Source of the DNA: Flavobacterium sp. W4I14
Lineage (GTDB): Bacteria > Bacteroidota > Bacteroidia > Sphingobacteriales > Sphingobacteriaceae
DNA length: 64,000 bases
NCBI GenBank assembly: GCA_030817875.1
Contig: JAUSZU010000001.1
Location: 620,001-684,000 of the forward strand
Reading direction: 5' to 3'
Within the stretch, counting starts at the first letter, position 1. The number at the start of each line of letters is the position of its first letter. Below are positions 7,824 to 18,100 of this stretch, in pieces. The position numbers and the translations under genes were made by a program. The notes beneath the pieces are model-generated. The model had not been told where the DNA came from, ran no database searches, and saw only the letters and a list, made by a program, of their open reading frames with translations.

Positions 7824-9032
7824 ATGCACAACATGAGATATACAGCTTTTGCTATAATTACCTTGCTATTTTTTTTCGGCAGAACTGCTTCTGCGCAGAT
7901 TAATGCGGCCAGGCAGTTGGCTTACTGTACCGAACAGGTAAAAAAAACATTGAGAATTATTCCTCATCATGGAGACAATATTCCAAGGAGTATTGTTCCT
8001 GGTTCATCTGAATGGAAGTTTGTAGGGTATAAGGACTGGTGCAGTGGTTTTTGGCCTGGAATACTGTGGTATAGCTATGAAGCAACAAAATCAAAAACGT
8101 TTCTTGCCGAGGCAGAGGTTTTTTCATCAGCACTTATACCCCTTTCGCAGCAGCCGGCTTTCGATCATGACCTGGGCTTCCAGATATTTAACAGTTATGG
8201 GAACGGATATAGGCTTACCAAAAACCCTAAATATAAAGAGATTATACTCAAAACAGCAGATACCCTGGCCACCCTGTTTAACCCAAAGGTGGGAACGATC
8301 CTGTCATGGCCGAGGGAAGTTCCGGGAATGCAATGGCCACAGCATAATACCATTATTGATAACATGATTAATCTGGAAATGCTTTTTTGGGCATCCAAGA
8401 ACGGGGGGGAGAAAAGATTATATGATATCGCTTTTTCTCATGCCGAGGTAACCATGAAGAATCATTTCAGACCTGATTATTCTGCATACCATGCGGTAAT
8501 TTATGACCGGGAGACAGGAAAAAAAATTAAAGGACTAACCCACCAGGGATATTCCGATAACTCCATGTGGGCACGTGGCCAGTCGTGGGCCATTTATGGA
8601 TATACCATGTGCTTTCGCGAGACAGGTAATGCTGCATTTCTTGAATTTGCCCAAAAGGTAAGCGACGTTTATCTGGCAAAATTGCCTGCAGATGGAATTC
8701 CTTATTGGGATTTTAACGATCCTTCTATTCCCACTGCCCCAAAAGATGCATCTGCAGCAGCAGTGGTTGCATCAGCGCTTTTGGAGCTTTCTACTTTTGT
8801 TAAGGACAAGGCGAAATCACAAAAATACAGGAAAGCTGCAGTACTCATGCTGACTTCCCTTTCTTCATCAGCATACCAGAGCAGAAATAAGAATTCAGCC
8901 TTTCTATTACATTCAACAGGGCATAAGCCCAATGGCTCTGAAATTGATACATCGATCATATACGCAGATTATTATTATATAGAAGCGCTGTTGAGACTGG
9001 AAAAACTTCAAAAAGGAATGAAACTAAATTAA
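7824..9032 (+). CDS. GH88 unsaturated glucuronyl hydrolase
   Basis: Secreted or periplasmic enzyme expected to remove the 4,5-unsaturated uronic acid that polysaccharide lyases leave at non-reducing ends, by hydrating the double bond. ATG at 7824 (MHNMRYTAFA) gives a clean signal peptide ending ASA-Q, although the frame is open from 7785. The GH88 (alpha/alpha)6-barrel motifs are present: 'WCSGFWPGILWY', 'HDLGFQIFNSYGNGY' with the first conserved Asp (about residue 116), 'IIDNMINLEMLFWA' with the second catalytic Asp (about 179), and 'HQGYSDNSMWARGQSWAIYG'. The length (402 residues) is normal for the family. In context it pairs with the lyase-like genes at 26.4 and 30.0 kb. Confidence 0.9.
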   Translation: MHNMRYTAFAIITLLFFFGRTASAQINAARQLAYCTEQVKKTLRIIPHHGDNIPRSIVPGSSEWKFVGYKDWCSGFWPGILWYSYEATKSKTFLAEAEVFSSALIPLSQQPAFDHDLGFQIFNSYGNGYRLTKNPKYKEIILKTADTLATLFNPKVGTILSWPREVPGMQWPQHNTIIDNMINLEMLFWASKNGGEKRLYDIAFSHAEVTMKNHFRPDYSAYHAVIYDRETGKKIKGLTHQGYSDNSMWARGQSWAIYGYTMCFRETGNAAFLEFAQKVSDVYLAKLPADGIPYWDFNDPSIPTAPKDASAAAVVASALLELSTFVKDKAKSQKYRKAAVLMLTSLSSSAYQSRNKNSAFLLHSTGHKPNGSEIDTSIIYADYYYIEALLRLEKLQKGMKLN

Positions 9033-9229
9033 ACCTTAGTATAATAATAACCATGTAGCTCTCTTTGTGGAATATTGCTGGGCGGGACGTCTGATTTAAT
9101 TTCTGGCTGCCATTTTTCATATTTAGTTTTAGTAGACCCATATGCCTGTTGCAGCTGGAAAACCGAGACTTAATTCAACGGTCCCGCTCACAATATTTTA
9201 ATAAAATTGATGCCCTATAATGAATTTAG

Positions 9230-9247
9230 GAAACCTGCTCAGGTTTC
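9230..9247. promoter_or_regulatory. Perfect 18-bp palindrome, candidate operator
   Basis: GAAACCTG-CT-CAGGTTTC has two perfect 8-bp arms around a 2-bp centre, 60 bases upstream of the GH43 start. There is no following T-run, so it does not look like a terminator. A dimeric regulator such as the LacI-family protein of this locus is a possible binder; this is inference only. Confidence 0.35.
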
Positions 9248-9307
9248 AGCGCATTATAATAACTGTAAACGGGATGGATCATTCCGTAAATAAAATAATG
9301 ATGTAAA

Positions 9308-10936
9308 ATGAAAATACCACAATATTCTTTAATCATACTTTTAATCTTAGGTGCGCATCTGGCTTATGGTCAGGATAATCTATCAAAAGTATGGACTGCC
9401 GACCTGGGAAACGGGACATATAAAAATCCGGTTATACATGCGGATTATTCCGATCCCGACGCGATCAGGGTCGGAGAGGATTATTATATGACCACCTCAA
9501 GTTTCAACTGTATTCCAGGACTTCCTATTTTGCATTCCAGGGACCTGGTAAACTGGACCTTGGTTAACCATGCACTCCAAGTCCAGGAACCTGCTGAAGT
9601 CTATGATATTCCCCAGCACGGAAAAGGCGTTTGGGCGCCTAGTATAAATTACCATAAGGGAGAGTTTAGGATCTATTATCCGGATCCCGATTATGGGATT
9701 TTTATGGTCAGGACCAAAAATCCCCTTGGAAGGTGGAAAAAACCGGTACTTATCCTTAAAGGTAAGGGGATTATCGATCCAAGTGTATTCTTTGATGATG
9801 ATGGACAGACCTATCTGGCTGTAGCGTGGGCAGCAAGCAGGGCTGGTGTAAATAGCTTATTAACCGTTTTCAAGATGAACAGTGATGGCACCCAGGTAGA
9901 AGATGAAGGCAAACACGTTTTTGATGGACATGGCAAAAACCATACGGTAGAAGGGCCTAAATTTTATAAACGTAATGGGTATTATTACCTTTTTGCGCCT
10001 GCTGGTGGAGTGGCAACAGGCTGGCAGCTTGTAATGCGCTCAAAAAATATATATGGTCCATATGAAGAACGTAAGGTTATGGAGCAGGGCAAAACAGCAA
10101 TCAACGGTCCCCACCAGGGGGCTTTGGTCCGTACGCCAAAGGATGAATATTGGTTCCTTCATTTTCAGGATAAGGGACTTTATGGCCGTGTAGTTCACCT
10201 TCAGCCTGTAACCTGGAAGAAAGACTGGCCAATTATCGGCTCAGATGCGGATGGCGATGGGATAGGAGAACCGGTTTCTGTCTACACTAAACCATCGGTT
10301 TCAGGGACTCATCCAATATCAGCACCATCAGAAAGTGATGAGTTTAACGGCATTGAGCCGGGCCTACAATGGCAGTGGCATGCCAATAAAAAAATACAAT
10401 GGTCAGCAATGATCCCTAAAAGCGGGTACCTAAGGCTTTTTGCGTTTCCCAACCCACAAATTAATAAAGGCCTGTGGAATGTGCCGAACCTGCTTCTTCA
10501 AAAGTTTCCTGCGCCTACTTTTACTGCCACCACCAAGCTGAACTATAGTGTAGAATGGGATACCTGGCAAGAGAAAAAGACTGGGCTGCTCATTATGGGA
10601 AATGACTATTCTTATCTCTCTGTATCTAAAAATGAAAAAGGATTTCAGATCGCACAGGTAATCTGTAAAGACGCTCCAAATAACGGAACTGAGCAGCTTT
10701 TGGCTCAAAGGCCGTTGAAGTCTGGAGCAGTTTATCTTCGGGCCGAGGTTGCTCAGGAAGGACAGGTAACCTTTTCATATAGTGAAGATGGTGAGCAGTA
10801 CCATAAAATAGGGGAAACATTTAAAGCGCAGCCTGATAAGTGGATAGGCGCAAAAATCGGAATTTTCTGTACAAGCGGGAGCGACGTACGAACCGGGGGC
10901 TATGCTGATTTCGATTATTTTAGGATAACCAGATAG
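9308..10936 (+). CDS. GH43 glycosidase (subfamily-12-like; beta-xylosidase/alpha-L-arabinofuranosidase)
   Basis: A 542-residue exported enzyme with a signal peptide ending about AYG-Q. The five-bladed propeller carries the GH43 triad: base Asp about D49 in 'DYSDPDAIRVGEDYYMTTSS', pKa-tuning Asp about D157 in 'IIDPSVFFDDDG', and acid Glu about E215 in 'TVEGPKFYKRNGYYYLFAP'. The block 'SFNCIPGLPILHSRDLVNW' is typical of GH43_12. Residues from about 340 form the C-terminal beta-sandwich (GH43_C2/DUF1349-like) with 'SDEFNG...LQWQWHANK'. It would remove terminal xylose or arabinose. A repeat element follows the stop. The family is certain; the sugar specificity is inferred. Confidence 0.9.
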   Translation: MKIPQYSLIILLILGAHLAYGQDNLSKVWTADLGNGTYKNPVIHADYSDPDAIRVGEDYYMTTSSFNCIPGLPILHSRDLVNWTLVNHALQVQEPAEVYDIPQHGKGVWAPSINYHKGEFRIYYPDPDYGIFMVRTKNPLGRWKKPVLILKGKGIIDPSVFFDDDGQTYLAVAWAASRAGVNSLLTVFKMNSDGTQVEDEGKHVFDGHGKNHTVEGPKFYKRNGYYYLFAPAGGVATGWQLVMRSKNIYGPYEERKVMEQGKTAINGPHQGALVRTPKDEYWFLHFQDKGLYGRVVHLQPVTWKKDWPIIGSDADGDGIGEPVSVYTKPSVSGTHPISAPSESDEFNGIEPGLQWQWHANKKIQWSAMIPKSGYLRLFAFPNPQINKGLWNVPNLLLQKFPAPTFTATTKLNYSVEWDTWQEKKTGLLIMGNDYSYLSVSKNEKGFQIAQVICKDAPNNGTEQLLAQRPLKSGAVYLRAEVAQEGQVTFSYSEDGEQYHKIGETFKAQPDKWIGAKIGIFCTSGSDVRTGGYADFDYFRITR

Positions 10937-11338
10937 AATCAGCACGCAGAAATATCATAAAGACGATTTCACTTAAGATGCTGTGTCGAAACAACTTAAT
11001 GCGTATTTAAACGGCCCCTTCGACAAGCTACCAGACAGGCTCCAATAGAATGGTCGTCGTCTCGACTGTAGTGCAGTCCTGAACTTTCGGGAGAGAGATC
11101 TTTGTACCAAGTTTTGAATCAGTTAAAAAGATTTCTCCACTGCGGTCGAAATGACGATACTTCAAAACCATTCACCTGCTTTAATCTCCTGTCATTAAAT
11201 ATTGTTTTTATACAATAAATAACCCTCAGGATAACAAATCTATATTTATATACAACCTCTTTGTATAGGACATTTTTTCAAACTATTCTTTTTATCGATT
11301 AATAGAGTATTAAACACGTTATCCTGTGTCATACCAGT
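10937..11338. other. Intergenic region with a REP-like repeat copy
   Basis: About 400 bases between the GH43 gene and the next unit, largely occupied by the imperfect palindrome described separately and by its conserved AT-rich right flank. No gene is supported here. Confidence 0.6.
11050..11240. repeat. Dispersed intergenic repeat, copy 1
   Basis: An imperfect palindrome with outer arms tcgtcgtctcgac (11054-11066) and gtcgaaatgacga (11145-11157), 11 of 13 complementary. It is followed by a conserved flank reading 'gatacttc...cctgtcatt...ttttatacaa' up to about 11240. The copy at about 27639-27830 has the same arms and a similar flank in the same order. An additional 'ccttcgacaagct'/'agacaggct' fragment at 11018-11040 resembles the core of the 3.4-kb element. 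Confidence 0.65.
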
Positions 11339-11524
11339 ATGAAAAACGAAAATCTGCCAGAGAAAATAGATAATGGGAACCTGCCTTTCAACTTTAAGCG
11401 GCAGTTAGTTTCAGATGAAGATATCAGAAAGCATTGGGACCGCATAGCGACAAGAATTTTTAGCGGTGGAGAAGCTGGATATCCTCTGGAGCCAAAGGAT
11501 AACAAGGGAGAGAATAAGGCTTGA
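11339..11524 (+). CDS. Small hypothetical protein (61 aa)
   Basis: A short hydrophilic frame, MKNENLPEKIDNGNLPFNF..., with a plausible amphipathic segment 'DEDIRKHWDRIATRIFSGG' and a lysine-rich end. It starts with ATG in otherwise empty sequence 112 bases before the GH97 gene and in the same direction. I recognise no family. The middle helix loosely recalls the start of FecR-type anti-sigma proteins, but nothing else supports that. It could be a real small protein, a remnant of a larger gene, or a chance frame. Confidence 0.35.
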   Translation: MKNENLPEKIDNGNLPFNFKRQLVSDEDIRKHWDRIATRIFSGGEAGYPLEPKDNKGENKA

Positions 11525-11635
11525 TATGACTTTGCTAGTAATGAATTTTCCCTGCAATTTTCCCGTTCAGCAGGATAATTTGCTGATAGCCGCGCATACT
11601 TTTTAAAAACAACCACCAATACGCCTAACATTTTT

Positions 11636-13534
11636 ATGAAATTTTACCAGCACACTTTTCTGACACTACTTTCCCTTCTTGCATTTTTTTGGGCATCGGC
11701 GCAAACAACCTCTGTGATTTCTGAACAAATACTTTATTCGCCGGATAAGGCGCTTATGATCCGTTTTTTTCAAAGGGAAGCTGCAGATCATAAAAAGGCA
11801 TTTTTTTATCAACTGTCGTATAAAGGAAAAGAGGTTATTCAGGAGTCAAAACTTGATTTGGAGCTTGATAATCACCTTTCAGAAAGTGCAATGGCACTAA
11901 AGGTAGATACTCATCAAAATTGGTTTGAAAACCTTGAGATAAAGAATTCAGTGCGCACGCAAAAAGATACAACCTGGACCCCTGTTTATGGAGAAAGAAA
12001 ATTTATCCGTGATCATTATAATAGTCTGGTGGTTAAAACGGTGAAGGATGATAATCCAATATATGAGATGAATATCGAATTCAGGGCCTATAACCAGGGC
12101 ATTGCATTCCGCTTTTTCTTTCCGGAAAATGTTAAGGGAACCTACTACCGGATCATGTCAGAAAATACAGAATTTAAGTTTGAAGAAGGCGCATTGGCCT
12201 GGAAAGCAAACTGGGCACAGGCGCCATATCATAAGGTCGCATTAGCGAACTGGGATGGTGAGGCTGAGCGGCCACTGACTCTTGAACTGAAAAACGGTCT
12301 GTTTGTATCACTCTTAGAGGCACAGATGGTGGATTATTCAAGGACCAAGTTCAAGCTTAGTGGTAAAAATACAATAAGTACATCCATGTTTACCCCTGTA
12401 GATCTAATTTCTCCCGTAGCTACGCCCTGGAGAGCGGTAATGGTAGCTGAAACTGCCATTGGAATTGCCGAGGGAACAGACCTGATTCTAAACCTGAATG
12501 AACCATCAAAGCTAAAAGATCAAAGTTGGGTAAAACCTGGAAAGATTATTCGGGTGATGTCGCAAACTACAAAAGATGCACTGGAGAATATCGATTTTGC
12601 CGCAAAAAGAAATCTGCAGTATATTCTCTTCGATTGGAAATGGTACGGTCCTGCTTTTAGTTTCAGTTCTGATGCCTCAAAAGTTGCCATCTCAGATTTC
12701 GATCTCCCTCAGATCATCAGGTATGGGAAAGAAAAGGGAATAGGGATATGGTTATATGTGAACCAACAGGCGCTGTTGATGCAGAGCGATAGTCTTTTTT
12801 CAATCTATAAAAAGTGGGGTATTGCCGGCGTTAAGTTTGGTTTTGTACAATCAGGATCACACAGATGGACAACATGGGTAGAAAAAGCCATACAACAGGC
12901 TGCACAAAACCAGATAATGGTAAACATCCACGATGACTGGCGCCCAACAGGCGAGCAGCGCACCTGGCCCAATCTGATGACCTCGGAGGGAATAAGGGGG
13001 AATGAAGAAATGCCCGATGCTACCAGTAACACGGTAATGCCCTTTACCAGGTATATTGCAGGAGCAGCAGATTACACCATCTGTTATTTCGACCCAAGGA
13101 TAAAAACAACCCATGCCCACCAGCTAGCACTTGCAGCAATTTATTTTAGCCCCATCCAAACCCTGTATTGGTACGATAAACCGGCCCTTTATAAAGGGGA
13201 GCCAGAACTCGAATTCTGGGACAAGATTCCTGTTACCTGGGATGAAACAAAGGTTTTGTCGGGAAACCCTGGTGAGTACGTTACAACAGCCAGGCGCAGC
13301 GGCGAGGAATGGTTTTTAGGTAGCATTACCAATAATGAGGCCCGTAAAGTAGAATTGAAGCTTGATTTTCTTCCCAAAGGGCAAAAATTTGTCGCCAGGA
13401 TTTATAATGACGACAACACGGTTACCATGGCCACCAAGGTAGGGATAAAAGATATAGCAGTTGATTCAAAAACTATCCTGAAACTGGATCTCCAGGCTTC
13501 AGGAGGTGCTGCAATCTGGCTCCACAAAAAATAA
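11636..13534 (+). CDS. GH97 glycosidase with atypical active site
   Basis: A 632-residue exported protein with a signal peptide ending ASA-Q and the GH97 layout: an N-terminal beta-sandwich (about 25-290), a (beta/alpha)8 barrel (about 300-530) and a C-terminal beta domain. Family motifs are 'YILFDWKWYG', 'QRTWPNLMTSEGIRGNEE' and 'VTWDETKVLSGNPGEYVTTARR'. The presumed acid Glu (about E457 in RGNEE) is kept. The position of the retaining nucleophile reads V-K-F-G-F (Gly402, not Asp), and the inverting base positions read Gln near 'YVNQQ' and Asp433 in 'NIHDDW' instead of Glu. It may use Asp433 as base, or differ in activity. The FucP-like importer gene follows after 28 bases. Confidence 0.88.
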   Translation: MKFYQHTFLTLLSLLAFFWASAQTTSVISEQILYSPDKALMIRFFQREAADHKKAFFYQLSYKGKEVIQESKLDLELDNHLSESAMALKVDTHQNWFENLEIKNSVRTQKDTTWTPVYGERKFIRDHYNSLVVKTVKDDNPIYEMNIEFRAYNQGIAFRFFFPENVKGTYYRIMSENTEFKFEEGALAWKANWAQAPYHKVALANWDGEAERPLTLELKNGLFVSLLEAQMVDYSRTKFKLSGKNTISTSMFTPVDLISPVATPWRAVMVAETAIGIAEGTDLILNLNEPSKLKDQSWVKPGKIIRVMSQTTKDALENIDFAAKRNLQYILFDWKWYGPAFSFSSDASKVAISDFDLPQIIRYGKEKGIGIWLYVNQQALLMQSDSLFSIYKKWGIAGVKFGFVQSGSHRWTTWVEKAIQQAAQNQIMVNIHDDWRPTGEQRTWPNLMTSEGIRGNEEMPDATSNTVMPFTRYIAGAADYTICYFDPRIKTTHAHQLALAAIYFSPIQTLYWYDKPALYKGEPELEFWDKIPVTWDETKVLSGNPGEYVTTARRSGEEWFLGSITNNEARKVELKLDFLPKGQKFVARIYNDDNTVTMATKVGIKDIAVDSKTILKLDLQASGGAAIWLHKK

Positions 13535-13562
13535 TCATGTAGAGGATTACAACAACATAAAA

Positions 13563-14795
13563 ATGAACAATAAACCTGCTTTTACCGAAAAAAGATTCCT
13601 TTTTACCTTTATCCTGGTTACTTCCCTGTTTATGTTATGGGGAGTGGCGCACTCCATGAGTGATGTACTTAATAAACATTTTCAGAATGTGCTTAACGTA
13701 TCAAAAGCACAGTCCGGACTGATCCAGTTTTCCGTTTTTGGGGCTTATTTTATCATGAGTATTCCTGCCGGGATATTTCTGAAACGTTTTGGCTACAAGG
13801 CAGGCGTAATATTAGGGCTTGGACTTTTTGCTACAGGGACTTTTCTTTTTGTTCCTGCTGCAAATGCAGAAAGTTTTGGTTTTTTCAGGATAGCACTTTT
13901 TATTCTCGGCTGCGGAATGGCAACGCTTGAAACTGTTGCACACCCTTTTGCGGCCTCACTTGGCGATCAGCGCACCAGTGATAGAAGAGTAAACTTCTCC
14001 CAGTCTTTCAATGCAATAGGAGCGATAATCGGTCCGGCAATAGGAACATTCTTTTTGCTCAGGGCAACTTCCGGTGGTCATGAAAATTCCCTCGATTCGG
14101 TAAAATTGCTTTATGCAGGGTTAGGAGGATTTATCCTGATCGTGGCAGTGGCTTTTTTCTTTATCCGCATCCCGGATCTGATCGATCCCCACAGTATTTC
14201 CGATGCACCAATAGCTGCGCAGAACGTTGACATCGCTCCGGGAAAAAAGCTTTTTCAGCACAGGCATTTTGTTTGGTCAGTAGCGGCTCAATTTTTTAAT
14301 GTGGCAGCACAGGCGGGTACCTGGAGTTATTTTATAAACTACGGGCATGAGAAAATGGGCTTTTCTGATGAGAAGGCAGGAAACTTTATGGTTTTGTTTA
14401 TGGTAATGATGGCGCTTGGAAGGTTCGTTGGAACTTACCTGATGAAATTTATAGCGCCAAATAAAATCCTCGCAGCATTCGCCATTTGCAGTATCATTGC
14501 TTGTGTTATTGTTGCCCAGAGCTGGGGTTGGACATCATATAGCGCCCTGCTGAGCATCAATTTTTTCTTTAGTATTATGTTTCCTACGATCTTTAGCCTC
14601 GGACTGAAAAATCTCGGTCCACATACCCAGCAGGCTTCCTCATTTATTTCAATGGGTGTAGTTGGCGGAGCTGTAATGCCTTATTTTATGGGTAAGATAG
14701 CCAATGTGGATGTTGCCCATGCATATTATCTGCCAATCATCTGTTATGTAGTGATTTTTCTTTTTGCAGCCAGATTTTTTAAGGTAATCAGATAA
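13563..14795 (+). CDS. FucP-like MFS sugar/proton symporter
   Basis: An inner-membrane importer of the fucose:H+ symporter family, about 410 residues with 12 predicted transmembrane helices. Start ATG at 13563 is preferred because the upstream frame (from 13506) overlaps the GH97 coding end and adds a polar tail. Visible family features are the first-helix region 'FMLWGVAHSMSDVLNKHFQ', 'QFSVFGAYFIMSIPAGIFLKRFGYK', 'LGCGMATLETVAHPFAASLG' and 'RRVNFSQSFNAIGAIIGPAIG'. The Asn-Pro usually found in the 'LETxxNPY' motif is His-Pro here. It would carry a monosaccharide released in the periplasm, perhaps the substrate of the ROK kinase. It is the last gene of the GH97 operon. Confidence 0.88.
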   Translation: MNNKPAFTEKRFLFTFILVTSLFMLWGVAHSMSDVLNKHFQNVLNVSKAQSGLIQFSVFGAYFIMSIPAGIFLKRFGYKAGVILGLGLFATGTFLFVPAANAESFGFFRIALFILGCGMATLETVAHPFAASLGDQRTSDRRVNFSQSFNAIGAIIGPAIGTFFLLRATSGGHENSLDSVKLLYAGLGGFILIVAVAFFFIRIPDLIDPHSISDAPIAAQNVDIAPGKKLFQHRHFVWSVAAQFFNVAAQAGTWSYFINYGHEKMGFSDEKAGNFMVLFMVMMALGRFVGTYLMKFIAPNKILAAFAICSIIACVIVAQSWGWTSYSALLSINFFFSIMFPTIFSLGLKNLGPHTQQASSFISMGVVGGAVMPYFMGKIANVDVAHAYYLPIICYVVIFLFAARFFKVIR

Positions 14796-15117
14796 GTAAT
14801 TTTCAGCATAGCTAACATGCTTTTACCTTTTATGTAGTGGATTTAGGTTTAATATACAATTCACAGATCATTTACCCAGTCTATTTGAAGCTTAATGTAA
14901 TTTTTGATTTTTATGCCTTTTTAATCATACTGCTTTAAGAAAAAAATATTCTTGACAAGGCGAGATCTTTGTTAATTTTCCGATTAGGAAAAAAACCTAA
15001 AAAACTGAGTATACAGATCATTTCCCTGTGTCTTTAAGATAATCCCACCACTCAACTTTTTTTATACGCTTTTGGTAGTTGTTGGAGGGTAAATACCAAA
15101 TATTAAATACAAGAATT
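14796..15117. promoter_or_regulatory. Upstream region of susC with a spaced direct repeat
   Basis: About 320 bases without a gene. The segment acagatcatttaccc (14863-14877) recurs as acagatcatttccc (15013-15026), 150 bases apart on the same strand, and both are preceded by 'ata(c)'. Such direct repeats are what an AraC-type HTCS output domain might bind; the HTCS encoded at 20.5 kb is the natural candidate. A TTGACA-like block at 14952-14957 has no matching downstream element. Confidence 0.35.
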
Positions 15118-18100
15118 ATGAATGTTTTTTACAAAAAATTATGGCAGGTAAGTGCAGTGCACTTATTTCTACTGCTGTTTTTTTGTTGCATCACTGCTTT
15201 TGCACAAACGCAGGTAGTGACAGGGAAAGTTGTGGATGCGGCAACAGGCGACCCTATTCCGGGTGCTACGGTTAAAGTGGTCAGTTCCAATATAGGCGTT
15301 TCAGCCGATGTTAATGGAAGTTTCACCCTTAATGTACCTGTGGGCGCTTCAATACAGTTTACTAGCATTGGTTATAAAAACATAGTATTAAAAGCGGAAA
15401 CTGGCAGGCCGATGTTGGTCAAATTATTTTCTAATACTGAGCTGGATGATGTTGTGGTAGTAGCCTATGGCACCCAGAAAAAAGCAACGGTTACCGGTGC
15501 GATTTCTACCATCAACTCAAAAACATTTCAGGATCGTGGGCCTACCAATAACCCAATTGCCAATATCCAGGGACAGGTTCCAGGGGTTGTGGTAACCAGA
15601 ACCTCTGCACAGCCGGGAAGGGAAAACTGGAATTTTCAGATCAGGGGAGCAACATCTATTAATAATCAGGATCCATTGATCATCCTTGATGGGGTAGCAT
15701 TGAACAATAACAATGCATTAAATTCAATCAATCCAGATGATATTGATAACGTATCAATTTTAAAGGATGCGGCAGCATCTATATATGGTGCAAGGGCAGC
15801 TTACGGTGTTGTGCTGATTACGACCAAAAAAGGCAAGAGCGGACAGTTTGTGGTACAGTATAGCCCGACAATTTCGCGTAAACTGATTGGTCTTCAGCCT
15901 GAAATGGCAAATATGGAGCAGTGGGCAAAAGGCCTGATTGAGGCCAAAATCAACGATAATTATGGTGTTATACCTGCAACAGATCTGTGGTACCAGATGG
16001 CCAATTTTGCAATTGCGAACAACGGCAATGTGATTTTAGCTTCACAGATTCCCGGTTATAATGGATCGGCTATCACTCCCGGACTTTTTTATAACGGACT
16101 GCCAGTACCTACTTTTGGTGATGTAAGAGAACTTAATTTTACCGATACCAGAATGTCGGAAATTCTTTGGGGCACAGCCACTTCTACGCAGCATAATTTG
16201 AGCCTGGCAGGAGGAAACGAAAAAAATACCTTTCGGGCGTCCCTGGGCTATCTTAACGACGGCAGTCAGCTCCAGTTTGGAAATAACGGAAACCAACGTT
16301 ACAACCTTAGGTTGAACAATGGCTTCAGATTCGGTGAAAAAGTTCAGTTGGAAACCAATGTATCGCTTGAACAGAATAATATTCAACAGCCAACATTATA
16401 TACTACAGGTCCATATAGTGCGCTGGGAAATGGTTTTCAGCCCGGAATCCCAGCATTTACGCAATCTGGCAGACCTTACCAGTGGGGTGGTGTAATCAGT
16501 CCGCCGGGATCATTAAGGGATGGTGGTGATAACCTGGAAAATAATACCAGGATTTTATTGAACTCTACAATAAATTATAAACCTGTAAAACACCTTACCT
16601 TTTCGGGTACTGCAGGGTATAACATGTGGTATCAGGATAACAAGGTACAGGCAAAAGCGGTACAGTTCTATTCCTATGATGACCGTTACCTGATCTCAAC
16701 TACGCCGAGCAGGGGAACAGCTGGTAATGCTACCGGAAATGCCAATTATTTCAGGCAGACGGTTAACGATAAATATTATAACCTTATTGGTAGGGTAACT
16801 TATGAAAATACATTTGCGAAACACCATAATGTAACTGTGCTTGCGGGCGGATCATATGAAAGGGACGAATACAACATGTTTAATACCCGTACCTATAACC
16901 TGGGTAGCGACGATATCCCTTCGTTGAATCTTGGTCTCAGTAACGGAACTGCCGGTTTTGTCACCAACGATGAGGCCAGGAACCATTATGCTATTGGTTC
17001 GTACTTTGCAAAAGGTACTTATGATTATGATGGTAAATATCTTTTTGAAGGTAGTGTAAGGTACGATGGGTCGTCCAAATTTATCGATGATAAACGCTGG
17101 AAAACTTTTTATAGTGCACAAGCGGGTTACAGGCTCTCAGAAGAGGCTTTTATCAAGAAATTGGATGTGTTTTCTGACCTTAAGATCAGGGCATCGTATG
17201 GTACAGCAGGTAACCAGGGAGGTATCGGGTTATATGACTACCTTCAATCATTGAATGTGGGAAGCAGCGGTGTACTATTGGGCCCGAACATCGCAACGGC
17301 AACAACCACTACAGGAAACCTGGTTTCTCTGAACAGAACGTGGGAGACGGTTGTCAACAAAAACCTTGGTCTTGATTTTGGACTTTTAAAAGGAAAATTG
17401 ACAGGGACTTTCGAACTTTTCGAAAAACGCAACAAGAATATGCTTATCAGCATAACCTATCCCGGAACGCTTGGGATCGGTGCACCACAATCAAACAACG
17501 GGGAGCTAAAAACATGGGGATGGGAGGGGATCGTGACCTGGAGGGATAAGATTGGAAGCGTAAATTATTCTGTTTCTGCCAACATTACCGATAGCCAGAA
17601 CAAGATTATCTATCTGAACGGAGCACCACTGATCAACGCTGGATACAATGGTGCAGTAGAAGGTTATTCACTTGGATCTTATTTTGGCCTCCAATATGCA
17701 GGTCGCCTTCAAACACAGACCGAGGTTGATGCCTATAATAAATTTTATGCTCCAGGTGGGGTTGTAAACGGGATTGGTATTCCGATTGCAAGTCCATTGA
17801 CCAACCTTCCGGGACAATTATCCGGCCTTCGCCCTGGAGACAATTCGTTTGCAGATGTAAACGGTGATGGAAAACTGACAAATGGTACATCTACATCTGA
17901 TATGGGTGACTTTGTTTACCTGGGAAGCGATATCCCACGGTATACATTCGGTTTAAACCTGAGCATGCAATGGAAAGGTTTTGATCTGACAACCATCTTT
18001 CAGGGAGTTGGAAAACGCACTATTTTCAGGTCAAATGGAAGCGCTAATAACTGGCGGATACCCTATCAGTCACTTAGCCAGGCTCAGGTTACTGCCTGGA

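Noticed and set aside
13506..13562. Upstream start for the MFS transporter
   Set aside because: It would overlap the GH97 coding end and add a polar, unconserved tail; ATG at 13563 begins the normal family N-terminus.
14952..14971. TTGACA-like -35 and GATCTTTG near 14964 as a promoter of susC
   Set aside because: The spacing between the two elements is only about 9 bases, too short for either sigma-70 type, and the -7 element misses the leading TA.
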